Shown here: one piece after another, positions 1-12,180 of the stretch
Layout of the letters: each line of letters opens with the position of its first letter
How positions within the stretch are numbered: position 1 is the first letter of the stretch
Assembly (NCBI GenBank): GCA_947247005.1
Contig: OX365953.1
Coordinates: 3,911,001-3,975,000 of the forward strand
Source of the DNA: Spisula solida
Taxonomy: Eukaryota; Mollusca; Bivalvia; Venerida; Mactridae
Length of the DNA stretch: 64,000 bases
Reading direction: 5' to 3'
Translations under genes and position numbers: made by a program
The notes under the pieces: model-generated
Seen by the model: only the letters and a program-made list of their open reading frames with translations
The model's database searches: none
Told to the model about the DNA's origin: nothing

Positions 1-368
1 TCTATAGGTTATTTATACCCTATAGAATTAGCACTACTATCACTTAGATTGCCTGAAATTTGTTTCCATTCGATGCAAATGAATTGCGAAACAAACCGAA
101 TACCTCACAGATGTTTCGGCTTAAGTTTGTTGAAGTTAAAGTTTGATCATGTGTGAATTACATAATTCACAAAGGATTTTGGATGGAAACTGCTATATTT
201 TCAAAAGGAAAAATACAAAGTGCCGAGTATCAAGAGTGATTTAAATTGCTTATATGCCATAAATCCTTCATAAAGCAACCACCAGTGGCTTTCTATTATA
301 TAAATACTTGGTTAGGTAGGAAAATTATGTCATACAAAATTTTTAGCCCAATCTGTGAGGCAGCACCT
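1..368 (+). mobile_element. Kolobok-like MITE, copy 1 (cut by window edge)
   Basis: This is the right part of a family found five times here. It begins at the family's central palindrome (CTATAGG...CCTATAG) and runs to the terminus CTGTGAGGCAGCACCT, followed by TTAA at 369-372. The TTAA flank and AGG-starting termini fit the Kolobok/T2 type. It has no coding capacity. The left half lies outside the window. Confidence 0.8.
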
Positions 369-456
369 TTAAGGACTTATTCGTACATGTACTCGTCTAT
401 GAAAACCAACTAACATAACATTGCTAATTTTAGATGGTACACACCGGTAAACCATA

Positions 457-540
457 TAGGGGGATTCGAACCCACGCTGTACTGCGCAAACGCCTCGCAA
501 TGCGACGTATGAGAAGCCACTATCGCAGCAACGCCCCCAT
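457..540 (-). repeat. tRNA-like sequence, probable SINE head or tRNA pseudogene
   Basis: Read on the minus strand there is a clear pol III B box (GGTTCGAATCC) and a weaker A-box-like segment (GCGATAGTGG) about 50 bases upstream. The arms do not pair well enough for a functional cloverleaf, so a SINE head or dead tRNA is preferred. Confidence 0.4.
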
Positions 541-2180
541 CAAGAGTTACGAATATAACCAGTAACCAGTTATTACATCACATAACACCGGTAATGGGTT
601 GATACATGGGCGTAAATTTTCAGGCACATGACTCAACTTCAGGTTTTTGAGAGTGCCAAAAAGCCTGTTTTTCGTTATTTTCCCTATATAAATTTTCAAT
701 TTATGAGGATTTCAGTTTTTTTGGAATTTCCAACTTTCACCCATGTTGTTATGTGGAGAATTAACAACACTGACTATTCATGCACGGGTTGATGTTGTAG
801 ATCTATACGAAGGACACACGCATAACATCAGCATGTATCATCAAATGCATTTTCTAACAATCATTTAAATCAAGCTACTTGCAAATTACATCAATTTATT
901 TTCGTCTAAATGCTTCAGAATGTCTAACTTCACATAAAACAACACAGTTAATTAAAGGGTTAAACAAAGCGTATATCGTTGAACATTTACGAAACACAAG
1001 CATGCATAGCCTATATCTCTCAGTGTTGATCGTCTGTACACAGCGATATTTTATACACAGACAGAAATACCAGCCGAAACGCGTCACGAAACGTTAGTGT
1101 TATCAACCGCTATCGAGTAAAACCCGCGTAATTAGGTCGTAGCCATGGCTACCTAGCTTTTACATGAATGTAAATAGCTATCATATAGCGCTGTACAGCG
1201 CAGGTTTATGTACATGACGAATACTTCACATGAATAGAGGTTTGACGCGTGTTCTTTGTTCGTAGCAAATATTTCGTCTGCTTTATATTGGCGGGGGTAT
1301 AATAATAAGTTATGGTTTAAGGTATTGGGTTAGTAAAAAGCATTGTATGCGAATGGAAAATTGGCAAATGTTAGTAGAAACAAGATCGTATTGACTACAA
1401 GTGAATAGATCTACATAGCTGTATTGAATATGGGGTTAATCTAAGGTGGGTTAACGAAACGCATTATATGTAATTTAACGATACATTAAGGTAATGGCTT
1501 TAAGATAGTTGTCTAGTTATACATAATGTATATCATTTTACTGCTCATCGTAGTAATTATTATATTAAGACAGGCGTGGCTCAAGAAGTATTCGCATAAT
1601 AACATTAAAAGGTAACTCAACTCGAGGTTTAAAATATATATGTATTCGATGTATTTGATTTATATACGAATCCTGGCAGTGATAAGGCAAGCTGTGATTG
1701 TAGTAGTTTTGAAATGTTTTGCGGCAAGATTATGTTTACCTTCAACTGCAGTTTAGCCCCTGCAATAATGGGACGAAAACGTGTGTTAACAAGGTGATCC
1801 GCGCGCTGTTTTACATATACGCATTCCAGGGCCCCATCGTCGACAGTAATTGTCCTTTGTCTAAAACCGTCCTTCGGAACTATGCCGATGTTATCACACA
1901 AAACACTATGCGTTAATCCTGCAATAAGGGCCTGGGCAAAGTAATTAAATATTTGGTAGGTATCACTTCAATAAGTAACCATCGGAGAGAAACGAGAAAA
2001 GACGTTACGCCCTTTGTTTTTTTTTAATGACATACAAGAAAACATCTGTCCAATTGAAGGGGTCGTACTAACAATCACATAGACTAAAGCTAAATACGTG
2101 GGAGAGTTTATGATTGAATGATTGCATTAAATGCCAGGTATGTGAAACGTCGCCTGCCAATTCTCTATTTAACAATTAAC
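541..2180. other. No recognisable gene
   Basis: AT-rich sequence with only short chance reading frames. The overlapping frames near 880-1100 on both strands and 1630-1915 show no domain, splice context or family resemblance. Confidence 0.6.
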
Positions 2181-2191
2181 AATTATGTTAG

Positions 2192-2219
2192 TACACTGAG
2201 CGTCAAAAGTTTCGCAACC
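2192..2219. repeat. Possible Tc1-like terminal inverted repeat remnant
   Basis: TACACTGAGCGTCAAAAGTT resembles the ends of Tc1/mariner-type elements (a TA followed by a CACTGAG-type end). No partner end or transposase was found nearby, so it would be a solo remnant. Confidence 0.3.
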
Positions 2220-2898
2220 AAATTGAAAACTCTTTTTTTTTAATTGTTGAATTGAAACAACGTTTCACTTGCAGATGTCCATTAGAGTACTGCAAGTGTT
2301 TATATTTAACGCTTTGTGTGGTCTTCCGTAACGCCTGTACGACCACGCCGTAACAAAGTGGTCTATCGTTTATTCACACGGAACACATGAAAATCGAGTA
2401 AATACATATCCACTTAATTTTCACTTTATACATACTTCAAACATGCCTGTGATACGTAATACATGTACACAATTAATTGTTCAAATAAGCTGCTTAAGCA
2501 CGCTTAAAATGATGGCCTAACTGGGTAATGATGAACATAATCGTGCATATAAGATGCTGGAGACTGGTGCTTCACTAAGGCTACTTTCTGCCGCGTAAAT
2601 TGTCATGACTCTATCCTAAATAGACTGTTGTATCAACTTAAACAGACAGACTGTGCATTTGACGTACCACGTGATGGCTGGTCAGGGTCCAATATAGCTG
2701 ATCTGGACATATGAAGCTGCTAAGAACGGTTACTTCTCAACCGGTTACCTCCCCTTCACCGTAAAATAGTAGTAATTGGACGAAATGTACACATTGTGAT
2801 ACCAAGCTAAGTTAAGAACCACTACGTTGCTGAGTGAAAAACTAGTTGTGTGTGCTTGTTAAAACTTTGATGCAGAATTTCGTGCAAAAATATTAATA
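2220..2898. other. No recognisable gene
   Basis: Holds a pyrimidine-rich GGTTACCTCCCCTTCACC segment near 2741. Similar segments stand at about 5661 and 61750, upstream of related repeats, so part of this stretch probably belongs to the repeat starting at 2899. Confidence 0.4.
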
Positions 2899-3408
2899 AT
2901 TCTAACACGATCTGCGTATTAATCCATATACGCATAGAGCAAACCAGGGTATGTATTATTACCGCAATAAAACATACTGTCAAATTTGCTGTTACTATTT
3001 ACGCCCCGTATCACGTGACATATTTATGAATGAATGAACGTAAACTTTATAGCAAAAACTCCAACGAGTCGCGAGTTGCACGAGTATCCAGCTACAGTTA
3101 CAGCTATGACGCATCCATTTTTAGAAACTCCAATATACTCTCGAAACTAAGTTTCATAAAAACTTCTGATAATAAATTAATTTATATATTTCATTTAAAA
3201 AAATAGATACCCTATACTCGTGTTATTTAAAGTGTTTCAATGCTTAAAATGTGTTATTTCCTTCAGAAAATTACGTTTTCATTAACGAGGGAGGTAATTG
3301 TACTAGCTAACAAGCCACTCAATTTCAGCTGGCATTGTGTTCAATGTAAACAGGGTAAAAATGGAATGCGCGCAGTAAAATAGTAAGGGATATTATCGTA
3401 TTTAGAAT
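2899..3408 (+). repeat. ATTCTAA-ended repeat, copy A
   Basis: One of three copies (others 59616-60060 and 61816-62336). It starts ATTCTAACACGATCTGCG and ends TATCGTATTTAGAAT, so the ends form a short imperfect inverted repeat. Shared interior landmarks are CGCCCCGTATCACGTGAC, a TATGAATGAATGAACGTAA stretch and TACCCTATACTCGTGTTAT. Non-coding; probably a MITE, though no clear target duplication is visible. Confidence 0.7.
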
Positions 3409-3410
3409 CG

Positions 3411-3758
3411 AAAAGTGCTAAGTTTTTTTCCAACATGCTTTGTGAATTATGAAATGCACATGTGATTGAACTGTTACATCAACAAACTACAGCGTAAACA
3501 TCAGTGAAGTATTTGGTTTGTTTTGCAATTCGTTGTCATTGAGTGTGAACAAATTTCAGGCAATTTAAGTGATAGTAGTGTTAATTCTATAGGGTATTAA
3601 TACCCAATAGAATTTGTGATGTAAAAATACTAAATAACTACTATTTTAGATGTCAGTGTGGTTGTTTATGGGATATACAGGCAACTATACCAAAATTACG
3701 CGAATATTTGACAATTTTATTTTATTTTTGCAATACACCAATATGTGAGGCAGTCCCT
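3411..3758 (-). mobile_element. Kolobok-like MITE, copy 2 (truncated)
   Basis: This is the 5' part of the element in minus orientation, ending at GGCAGTCCCT and TTAA (3759-3762). The inner side is cut at AAAAGTGCTAAG and joins copy A of the ATTCTAA repeat directly. The central near-palindrome at about 3587-3610 is kept with one change. Confidence 0.8.
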
Positions 3759-3762
3759 TTAA

Positions 3763-4275
3763 ACTATTTTGGAATTCCAATAAAATAGTCACAAAGTGTA
3801 GAGTTGTGGAACTTTTGACGTTCCGTATCTAATAACGTAGGGTATACATCTTTTTATATACCTATGTTTACATACCATTAATTAAGTCGAAACAAATTAT
3901 TAGATATTGTTATTAAATTTATTGTTGGTCAGCTAGTGGTCTTACTAAAAGAAATCATTAACTTGGACGTGCACGTGATACCGTGCATACGTACTAGGCT
4001 AATGTATGAAGTTGTTCATAATGTTTTCATTGAAACCAGACCCTTTAAACCCTTATTATATTACCTGTATATATACTTAACGGATTTAAAAACGCAACAA
4101 TGGGGTATGTTGTTTTATAGCAGACAAATCAAATTTATATCGGTATTGGAATAGTGCAGATTAAATGTACGTGTATTGGCGTCCATTTGACCAGTTCGTC
4201 GATCCAGTAAACGAAAGTCGCATTCTGACCAATTGACAATACACGAAACAAATCTTGACAGTGTTCATGTATATA
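3763..4275. other. No recognisable gene
   Basis: AT-rich; the open frame at 3936-4154 has no family resemblance or splice context. Confidence 0.5.
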
Positions 4276-5297
4276 CGTGGGGTGTCCCAGAATAGCGTAT
4301 AATCTTGATTTATTTACTCCAGCACGATGACACAGCTTTGAAATTGTGCATGTGCATTTCTACAACTATTCCACATATATTTGAGAAATTTATCGTATAT
4401 CAGCATACGTTGCATATGATAAATAGAAGAATTTGTAACCCATGGTTACGGTATGTGCGTCAGCAGAAAAAAGTATATATTTCAGAATTGAATTCAAATA
4501 TTTAATGGCAATAATACTTAAGTACTATTTGTCACATCCAGACAAAAGCTATATAAGCGTAATTGGCATATTTTGGCTAGTTGCTGTGTGTCGTTTCGTG
4601 GTAATGACGTCGTGTATGGCGGGTTTATGACGTAATATAACAACGTTGTTATGATCTGAGTATCAAAAATTACGACGTCAGACGACGTTATCGAGCGATC
4701 GTCGATTTCTATGCATTGCGCTATACCGTGAGTAACGTAGTATAACACCAGGACAGCTGATTAATGAGCTGGAAACAACTGCACAATACAGCAGCGTAAT
4801 TATGCAGCTGTTTTTTGCCACAGTCGTTCTGTTTGGCACAAGAGGACAGGGGAACGAAGTAGAACAAAGCGACGGAGCTGAGCAAACACGTCAGTTTGTT
4901 ACAGACACTACCTAAACAAATCGTCAACTCAAGTTGTCAATTTTAAAAAGCGATTAATGACATTTTGATAGTATGTAAAGAAATAAATTCTCAAATGGTT
5001 TATTACAACATCGGCATATAATATTAAAAGTGTGTTGCTCACGAAGGGAAGTACTTTGGAGAACTGTGATAGCATGACGTCGTAGGCGAGTGTTGACGTT
5101 GACGTTCTGTGACGCGACTGACTTCACCTGGCGTTCGTAAAATGTACATAATTTGTAGGTTTTTAGATAATATGTAATGACATTTTGCTAGTTTGTCAGG
5201 AAATAAATTCTCTAAAGATTTATTATAATTTCGACATACAATACTTGATAGTTCTCATGCTATAACGTGATTATACGCTATTCTGTGACACCCCACG
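4276..5297. mobile_element. TA-flanked DNA transposon or large MITE with ~28-bp TIRs
   Basis: The left end CGTGGGGTGTCCCAGAATAG is matched in inverse at the right end CTATTCTGTGACACCCCACG, and both ends continue into GCGTATAATC-type sequence. Each end abuts a TA (4274-4275 and 5298-5299), as expected for Tc1/mariner-like transposition. No transposase is readable. The interior has a direct duplication (about 4950-5030 and 5172-5245, sharing AATGACATTTTG and GAAATAAATTCTC) and many TGACGT motifs. Confidence 0.7.
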
Positions 5298-7629
5298 TAT
5301 TTACTCATAGCTCGGTCAATACGTGTCTGATCTTGCTGTAATGGTCAACATATGTAGCTTGGATATGTAAAATTACAATTCCAGTGATGTTATTACAATC
5401 TCATAACAATTGCCACAAACAGAATAAACACATGACGGCATCAGCAAATGCTAATGTCACACATTTTTGTCGTGTGTTAATCTGGTGTTCATCGGGTGTT
5501 TGTCAGGTTGCTAATGCAGCTATGTGTCCACTTAGCTGATTAGTTCCAGTTCAAGTGTATGTAATTTTCATTGAGACAGAAATAAAGAAACAATGATAAG
5601 AACAAAGCCCTATTTAGGTTTATAATTTACACCTTTACATTCAAAATGAAATTTCTTACATGGTTACCTCCCCTTGACCAATATGCCTATGAGGTCTTTC
5701 TATTTCTATCAGGATCTACCAGGAATGTTTCCTTCAACAATGTGTCCGTGTTATATAGATAAAGGTGTTAAATAAAAGTTAGATATGTCATTTATTATAT
5801 TCGATTTAGTTTAGAATTTGGATATAGATGTAAGACTATCAATATCGAAATAAAGTAACAATAGTCAACAACATAGCCATATCAAATTAAAATGTTGATA
5901 ATTGGACAAAACACAAATAACATAAGCTATAATTAGGAGTGATCAAAAATAACCAGAATAATGTTATCATTTCTTCTTCGTAATTACAAGTCTACAAAAC
6001 TTTCCAAATACGAAGGTACTTATATTCAAAATTAATTCAACACAACAGCGGCTGGTCGTCATTATCGACCGAAATCGTAACGAAACGGATTTCAATGGGA
6101 ACGTCTCTCGACGTCGGCCGGCCGATTTTGTAATTCATATAATTCCAAGCGTTGTACCGTTCGTGCGTTTGCACTTGTATGTGTTTAAACGATTGAGTTT
6201 AAATGTACAAAGCTATACATTACATTCATGATGCCAAATAAGCAATTTAACTAAAATTACACTTATATACCAATTGCCCTCGAAACCGTTTTCGGTAATG
6301 AGCATGAAAAAAACCCAGCTACGTTTTGGTCCATATTCTTATCCTAAGTTTTGTACGTTTTACTTTGTTTCAAGAAATTACGTCCCTTTGTATTCGATGA
6401 TCAGAGCACAAAATGAATTATATCTACAAATTGGGAAACATTTTACAATTTTATAATATATGATCTTGTCACGTGGTCCAAACACATTTTAAATTGTTTC
6501 GAACAGCTTGGAGTAACATTATCGTAAATAATGACATACATATACTGAAAAAATAAAGTTTAGCAAGTTTTTCAGGGTACTACTATTTTTACTTGTATGG
6601 CGATGTATACATATGTGATGTAATTAACGACATGGCCATGACTTAATTATCAAAATTTCAGTGGTCAATTTGTGTTTTCGTGGTTTTGAGAAGCCATGAT
6701 GTCATTTATAAAGAAAACACGTGTAACACGTGCAGGAGGAAATCTGATCCGTGTTAAGGAAAAAAAAACAAGCTCGATATTGTCAGTCTAATGCCACAAC
6801 CAAATAAACCGGTGTTAAAATTGTAAAATATTCAACGGGTCGAGGTCCAAGAATGATAGTGAACGACGTCAAATGACTATTGGAATGTTGAATAATGTCA
6901 CGCAGGCAAGAGGCAAAGCGATACATTTTAATGACAATTAATTGATCATTTGTCGCATAAAGACTAAATATTCGCTATCATGAGACGTCAAAGGTGGGCC
7001 GTGTTCAGACAGACTAAGAATAACTACGTCACAAGAATGGCATTAGATTGCAGTGACGTCATCACGTAACAGACTATGAATGTGAAGTCACCAGCTAGCT
7101 GTTCATGTCAGGAACGCAAACGGCACTATTATATGTTATAAAATCGACCGGAATAGACAATGCAACGCTAGAATATATGGACGTCATGCTGACGTTGGCA
7201 TACCGTTGATACGACGTCATTGGTAGTGTTGGTTAGCCTCGGCATTTTTTATCGCATAACGACTCGTAGGCAATAAAATCACCATCTCCGTATGGATTAA
7301 ACAAACACACTAGAATTTCCATTGATTTTTCAAATTTAGGTCCCTCTCGGGAGTAGAGGAGATGAGGAACAAAATGCCCTTCAAGGTGCATGACCTTGAG
7401 CAAACATTGAACAAAAATGGTATAACATTCCCCTAACCGTTGTTTTTAAGCTTCATAACAGCAAGAAACAAACATGTTCGGCTGTAATGACTCCTTAAGG
7501 AGGGCATAATCGACACAGAATTTCTTGTGATTTTCTAATTGACCCCTATCTCCTTACAAGTGACGATTTTCCACCAGGATGAACATTTCTTCACTTAAAT
7601 GGTTGAATTTCAAATGGAATGAAATGATC
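5298..7629. other. Long non-coding stretch with CRE-like cluster
   Basis: No gene is recognised. Small frames such as 6274-6456 lack support. The stretch contains the GACGTCA cluster annotated at 6865-7219. Confidence 0.5.
6865..7219. promoter_or_regulatory. Cluster of CRE/ATF-like GACGTCA motifs
   Basis: GACGTCA occurs at 6865, 6984, 7055, 7180 and 7213, plus TACGTCA at 7025 and TGACGT at 7190. The site at 7054-7061 is the full palindromic octamer TGACGTCA. Density is far above chance for an AT-rich stretch. Whether it drives anything is unknown, since no gene is seen nearby. Confidence 0.35.
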
Positions 7630-7633
7630 TTAA

Positions 7634-8163
7634 AGGGACAGCCTCACATATTGGTGTATTGCAAAAATAAAATCAAATTGTCAAATATTCGCGTAATTTT
7701 GGTATAGTTGCCTGTAAACAACCACACTGACATCTAAATAAACTTGAAAAAGATCGGCATTTTGTAGTTATTTGGTATTTTTACATCAAAAAATCTATAG
7801 GGTATTAATACCCTATAGAATTAACACTACTATTACTCAAATTGTCTGAAATTTGTTCGCATTAGATGAAAACGAATAGAAAAACGAACCAAATACCACA
7901 CTGATGTTTACGCTGTAGTTTGTTGATGTAACAGTTCAATCACATGTGAATAACATAAGTCACAAAGCATGTTGGAAGGAAACTTAGCACTTTTTTTCAA
8001 GAAATAAATACTCAGTGGGCGATATCGAGTGTGGTTAAAATTGCTTTTTTGCACCAAATTTTTCATAAAGCAAACGTCATTGGCTTTCTATTACATCAAT
8101 ATTTGGTTAGGTTGGAAAATCACGATATACAAAATTTTTAGCCAAATCTGTGAGGCAGCACCT
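7634..8163 (+). mobile_element. Kolobok-like MITE, copy 3 (full length)
   Basis: Best reference copy, about 530 bp. It starts AGGGACAGCCTCACA after TTAA (7630-7633) and ends TGTGAGGCAGCACCT before TTGA (a decayed TTAA). Termini are inverted over about 15-18 bases. The centre carries a perfect 24-base palindrome at 7795-7818. The open frame 8029-8226 is a chance frame across its right end. TTAA target and AGG termini fit Kolobok/T2 elements; piggyBac is the alternative. Confidence 0.85.
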
Positions 8164-8724
8164 TTGAGATTGAAAAACTTTCCTTCTGTTAAATATCATG
8201 CAACTTCACGAAAACAAATAAAATAGTCCAACTTGCTAAACTTTGTTTTATAAGCATATGTTGCCTTACATTTTCTTTCATATTTTTTATTTCATTAATC
8301 CTTTGTCAGGGGATTTAATCCATTTTGCTAGGATAATGTGATATTTACCAACAGAAATCGGTTTGGTCAATTGTTGCAAAATTGGTTTAACAAATTACGA
8401 AAGTTAATAGATATGTAGGTTTTGTACTAAATATCTCTGATCAATGGTGTACATGTGATTAATCCAACTATGTGGAATATACTGATTTTTCCGCCTTTCG
8501 CATTATCGTGAGCGTACCATAATTCATAAACACATCACATATGACTAGTATTATTGTATTGCATATTTACACCTAATACACTCGAGGACGCCTCACATAA
8601 CCAAAAGTTAATTATCGCTTAAGGTTATTGAAAGGTATTTGATCTGCCTATTAAAGGTATATAAACTTGTCATACACGAAATTTCGTATTGTACGGAACC
8701 TCACAATTACGTTTATTTTAGACT
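8164..8724. other. No recognisable gene
   Basis: AT-rich with no coding or RNA signal. It leads into the dispersed repeat that begins around 8725. Confidence 0.5.
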
Positions 8725-9332
8725 GTGCAAGTTATTTGTATTTTTAAATGTTATTTTCTTTAAACGAAAATAATGGTTGAACAACATACATTTTTACGTA
8801 CATGCAATACGTAGAGTAACAGTTATAGCAGTTTTATCCAAACTTTCATGGAAGTAGTTTGGCTAGATTTTTAGAAAAGTTTTATCACAAAGTTTTTTTT
8901 TAAATTAAAGTTTTAGTCATTTCAGAAATGATGAAGAACCGGGGGGGGGGGGTTAACAATGAATCAACGTTTTGAATACGTTGTATCCAGTTTTCGCGAT
9001 AATTTATTTTTAAAAAGGGTGGACAATTTAAGGAGCGTGCAAATGGTCCTTCTGTATTTGCTAGTATATATTCTTAAGAGATAAATGTAAAATAACCTTC
9101 CCTAAATGTACAGGATGCTTTTAAATAATATTAATACTTTTGATATATGTAAATGTGTACACAATAGTACTGCGTTTTACCAGGGAGTTTTGGTGTTTAA
9201 AAGCATTTGGAATAAATAATGCATTATATTTCAGCTTCATCTGCAAGTTTATAATAGTATAAAGTAAATAAATAATTATTATGTAGTATCGCGAATTGAA
9301 GACATGCTAATATGCTGAAACATCTATTTTAA

Positions 9333-9929
9333 AGGTGCTGCCTCACAGAGTGTGCTAAAATGTTTGTTTATCGTGATTTTCCAACCTAACCAAGTATTGA
9401 TGTAATAGAAAGCCACTGACGGTTGCTTTATGAAAAATTTGATCCTCGTTAGTCTAGTGGTTGAGCGTTCGCTTCGAGTGCGGGAGGTCTCGGGTTCGAT
9501 CCCTGGCCGCGTCATACGAAAGACGAAATAAAAATGGTACCAGAAATTCCCTTGCTAGACGCTCAGCATAAAAGGGAAACTGGCACCTCTTCTCTCATAC
9601 CCTCGTGGCGATGGATAACATCAGGAATGTTGTGTCGAGAGTGATTAATATAAGTTTGAAAAACTTGTTTCACAATCGACCTTAAATAAATTAGTATAAA
9701 CTAAAGATTTGATGCAAAAAAGCAATTTTAACCACTCTCGATATCGCCCACTGAGTATTTTTTTCTTGAAAAAAAGTGCTAAGTTACCTTCCAACATGCT
9801 ATGTGAATTATGGTATTCACATGTGATTGAACTGTAACATCAACAAACTGCAGCGTAAACATCAGCGAGGTATTTGGTTCGTTTTTCTATTCGTTTTCAT
9901 CAAATGTGAATAGATTTCAGGCAATTTAA
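9333..9929 (-). mobile_element. Kolobok-like MITE, copy 4, with SINE insert
   Basis: Minus-oriented copy starting AGGTGCTGCCTCACA after TTAA (9329-9332). It is interrupted by the SINE at 9444-9706 and ends at an internal TTAA (9926-9929), where copy 5 begins. Its distal part, including the central palindrome and 5' end, is missing. Confidence 0.85.
9444..9706 (+). mobile_element. tRNA-Asp-headed SINE
   Basis: The head has an A box (TAGTCTAGTGG) and B box (GGTTCGATCCC) and closely resembles tRNA-Asp (CCTCGTTAGTCTAGTGG start). It is followed by a body with GACGCTCAGCATAAAAGGG, a segment reminiscent of the Meta-domain SINEs described in molluscs (from memory). The insert is bounded by a perfect 7-base duplication, ATTTGAT (9437-9443 and 9707-9713), within MITE copy 4. 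It lacks a poly(A) tail and ends in TAAATAAATTAG-type sequence. Non-coding and transcribed by pol III if active. Confidence 0.85.
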
Positions 9930-10389
9930 AGGGACTGCCTCACATATAGGTGTATTGCAAAAATAAAATAAAATTGTCAAATATTCGAGCATTTGGTATA
10001 GTTGCCTGTATATCACATAAACAACCACACTGACATCTAAAATAACTTGAGAAACTTCGGCATTTTGAAGTTATTTAGTATTTTTACGTCAAAAATTCTA
10101 TAGGGTATTAATATCCTAACGAATAGAAAAACTTACCCAATACCTTACTGATGTTTACGCTGTAGTTTGTTGCTGTTACAGTTCAATCATGTGTGAATTA
10201 CATAATTCACAAGCATGTTGGAAGGAAACTTAGCGATTTTTTTCGCGATATCAAGAGTGGTTAAAATTGCTTATCTGCCCCAAACTTTTCATAAAGCAAC
10301 TGTCAGTGGCTTTCTATTACACCAATACTTTGTTAGGCTGGAAAATCACGATATCAAAAATGTTTGGCCTAATCTGTGAGGCAGCACCT
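9930..10389 (+). mobile_element. Kolobok-like MITE, copy 5
   Basis: Plus-oriented copy starting AGGGACTGCCTCACA after the TTAA shared with copy 4 and ending GGCAGCACCT before TTAA (10390-10393). It has a deletion just after the central palindrome (GTATTAATATCCTAACGAAT), which loses the palindrome's right arm. Confidence 0.85.
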
Positions 10390-10478
10390 TTAAGCCCTGT
10401 TCGTATTATTTTATCAAGGTAGTCAGACGCATTCATTACGTCTTCGTTATTCCGATTTGTAAACTTCCGCCGAGCTGA

Positions 10479-11050
10479 AAACCGGCAAAATCACAATAAA
10501 TCATATGTTTTATTGACCGTTGTGTTTACTAGTATGATATGTATTCATTCCGTCGTATAATTCAATTTGGTTTCGTAATAAAACGTTATCTCGTTATTTA
10601 CTGGGAATCCTACAAGCACACTCACCATAACCAAAACTGTGGGATTTTCGAGACCGGTTAACTATTGCAGATAATAGTTGTGTTTTGTAATAGTAAATAT
10701 CATTGTTAATATATTATAAGTGGCAGGAGGTCTGTTTGAGTACTTCGTTGAGCAATGTCATCCCTGCATATAAGGGGGACTTCTGTATTGCTTGCAATTC
10801 AGTACGTCATATCTCGATTTGTTCAATTACGTCATTTTACTTAATGAAACTGGGTCACTCGTTTTAAGGTTTTCAGATTTTTTGTTGCTGAAATCGGGCC
10901 TTTCTACGTTTTAATACTGTTACTTAACTTTTAGACTGTAGGCTGCCAAAACTATGTAGTTCAGCAGTTTTACTGTTGTTACTAGGTCATTCAGCGTAGG
11001 CATTCCGCCTTTTGGTTGCTGTATCTTTTCTACTGGGTCATTCAGCTAGT
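10479..11050. other. No recognisable gene
   Basis: Nothing supported here beyond AT-rich sequence. Confidence 0.5.
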
Positions 11051-11200
11051 TATAATTTATTATACTTTTCGACAGCTTGGACTTGGGCGGATCTGCGCTT
11101 GTTTAGTTGGGCATTGTGCTTTGTGTGTTTTTAATGTTTTCTGTGCTCGGCTGGTTAAGTTGAGTGCTGCTTTCCCTGTCTGACTTAATATACTGTTAAT
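11051..11200 (+). repeat. Dispersed repeat R2, copy 1
   Basis: Nearly identical to 20735-20860. Both contain TTATTATACTTTTCGACAGC, GGACTTGGGCGGATCTGCGC and TGTGCTCGG. It has no coding capacity and its class is unknown; a solo LTR fragment is possible but no ends could be defined. Confidence 0.65.
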
Positions 11201-11834
11201 CATGCACATAGCCGGTATTGAAAACGCCCGTGGATATATGCTCGCAAGATCCTCAATTAATAAGGCGATATGCTTTTCTTACAAACTATTAAAATTTAAT
11301 TACATGTCTGCTTGATGTACTCCGTGATTGTCGTAGGAACAATCTGGGAAACACCGGACGGTTTATTGACTGGATACAATAGATACATTTTACAGAGAAG
11401 ATAAAAACATCATAAATCATATCTTTAGAAACGTGTTAACTATTTCATTATGCTGGGAAATGATTCACCAAATACAATGTACCTATTGTTTACATATACA
11501 CAGTTACACTGAGCATATTCTAATACAATTACAAAATGTAAGTCCTACATGAACCCCTTATGAACCCTATGACTGCGTTGTAAGTATTCCAGTAACCCAG
11601 ACTGAGCTCCAGGTTCTTCATTAATTTTGTTGGTTTGCGATCGATGTCTCTTGTGAAGAGGTCCTTCGAATAGGAACAGTACTTCAAATAAAGGTACAAT
11701 CAATAATGGTATTTACTTTTCAGAATGACACTATCATATATCATCATCTGATACGGATACTGTCATGCTTCAGTGAATTTACAGGTACAATTGTATGGAT
11801 ATTTGTGATTGTAAAAGCAAATAATTACTGACTA
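11201..11834. other. No recognisable gene
   Basis: Nothing supported. Confidence 0.5.
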
Positions 11835-12180
11835 CAACTTCTATTTCACTGGCTTAGAATTAGAAGGTCGTTAGTACAAAATCGACAAGAAAAACAAGAA
11901 AAAACTGTCTGAAAACTACTCTTTTATAGAAGCTTTAAACTGACAATATACTCATAAGAAGCGCCTTGTGATGCCGATTGCAAATAAGCCACCGAATTGA
12001 CCATGGAAACATAAATTCACTATTACTAAAAAAGACAATTTATTGACAAAAGACGAGTAAGTTTCAGTATGTTCTATTTCAAAGTAGCTGAAAACAAAGC
12101 ATATAAAACAATTGTCGTCCTCGACTATTCAAACATCACTGTCGGTTTAATCTGAACTTTACCAAACAAAGAAACAAATA
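11835..12180 (+). repeat. Dispersed repeat R3, copy 1
   Basis: Matches 54830-55125 in the same orientation but more diverged. Landmarks are CACTGGCTTAGAATTAGAAG (against CGCTGGCTTAGAATAAGAAG), CTCATAAGAAGCGCCTTG (against CTCATAAGAAATGCCTTG) and a shared AAAACAATT. Non-coding. Confidence 0.55.

Larger units (their letters stand above)
8725..10478 (+). repeat. Dispersed repeat R1, copy 1, interrupted by a MITE composite
   Basis: 8725-9332 and 10394-10478 together match 41091-41790 in the same order and orientation. Shared landmarks include CCAGTTTTCGCGATAATTT, ATTTGGAATAAAT, ACATGCTGA and GGTAGTCAGAC. The gap is the MITE/SINE composite. R1 has no recognisable coding content and a G10 tract at 8941-8950. 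Its class is unknown. Confidence 0.75.
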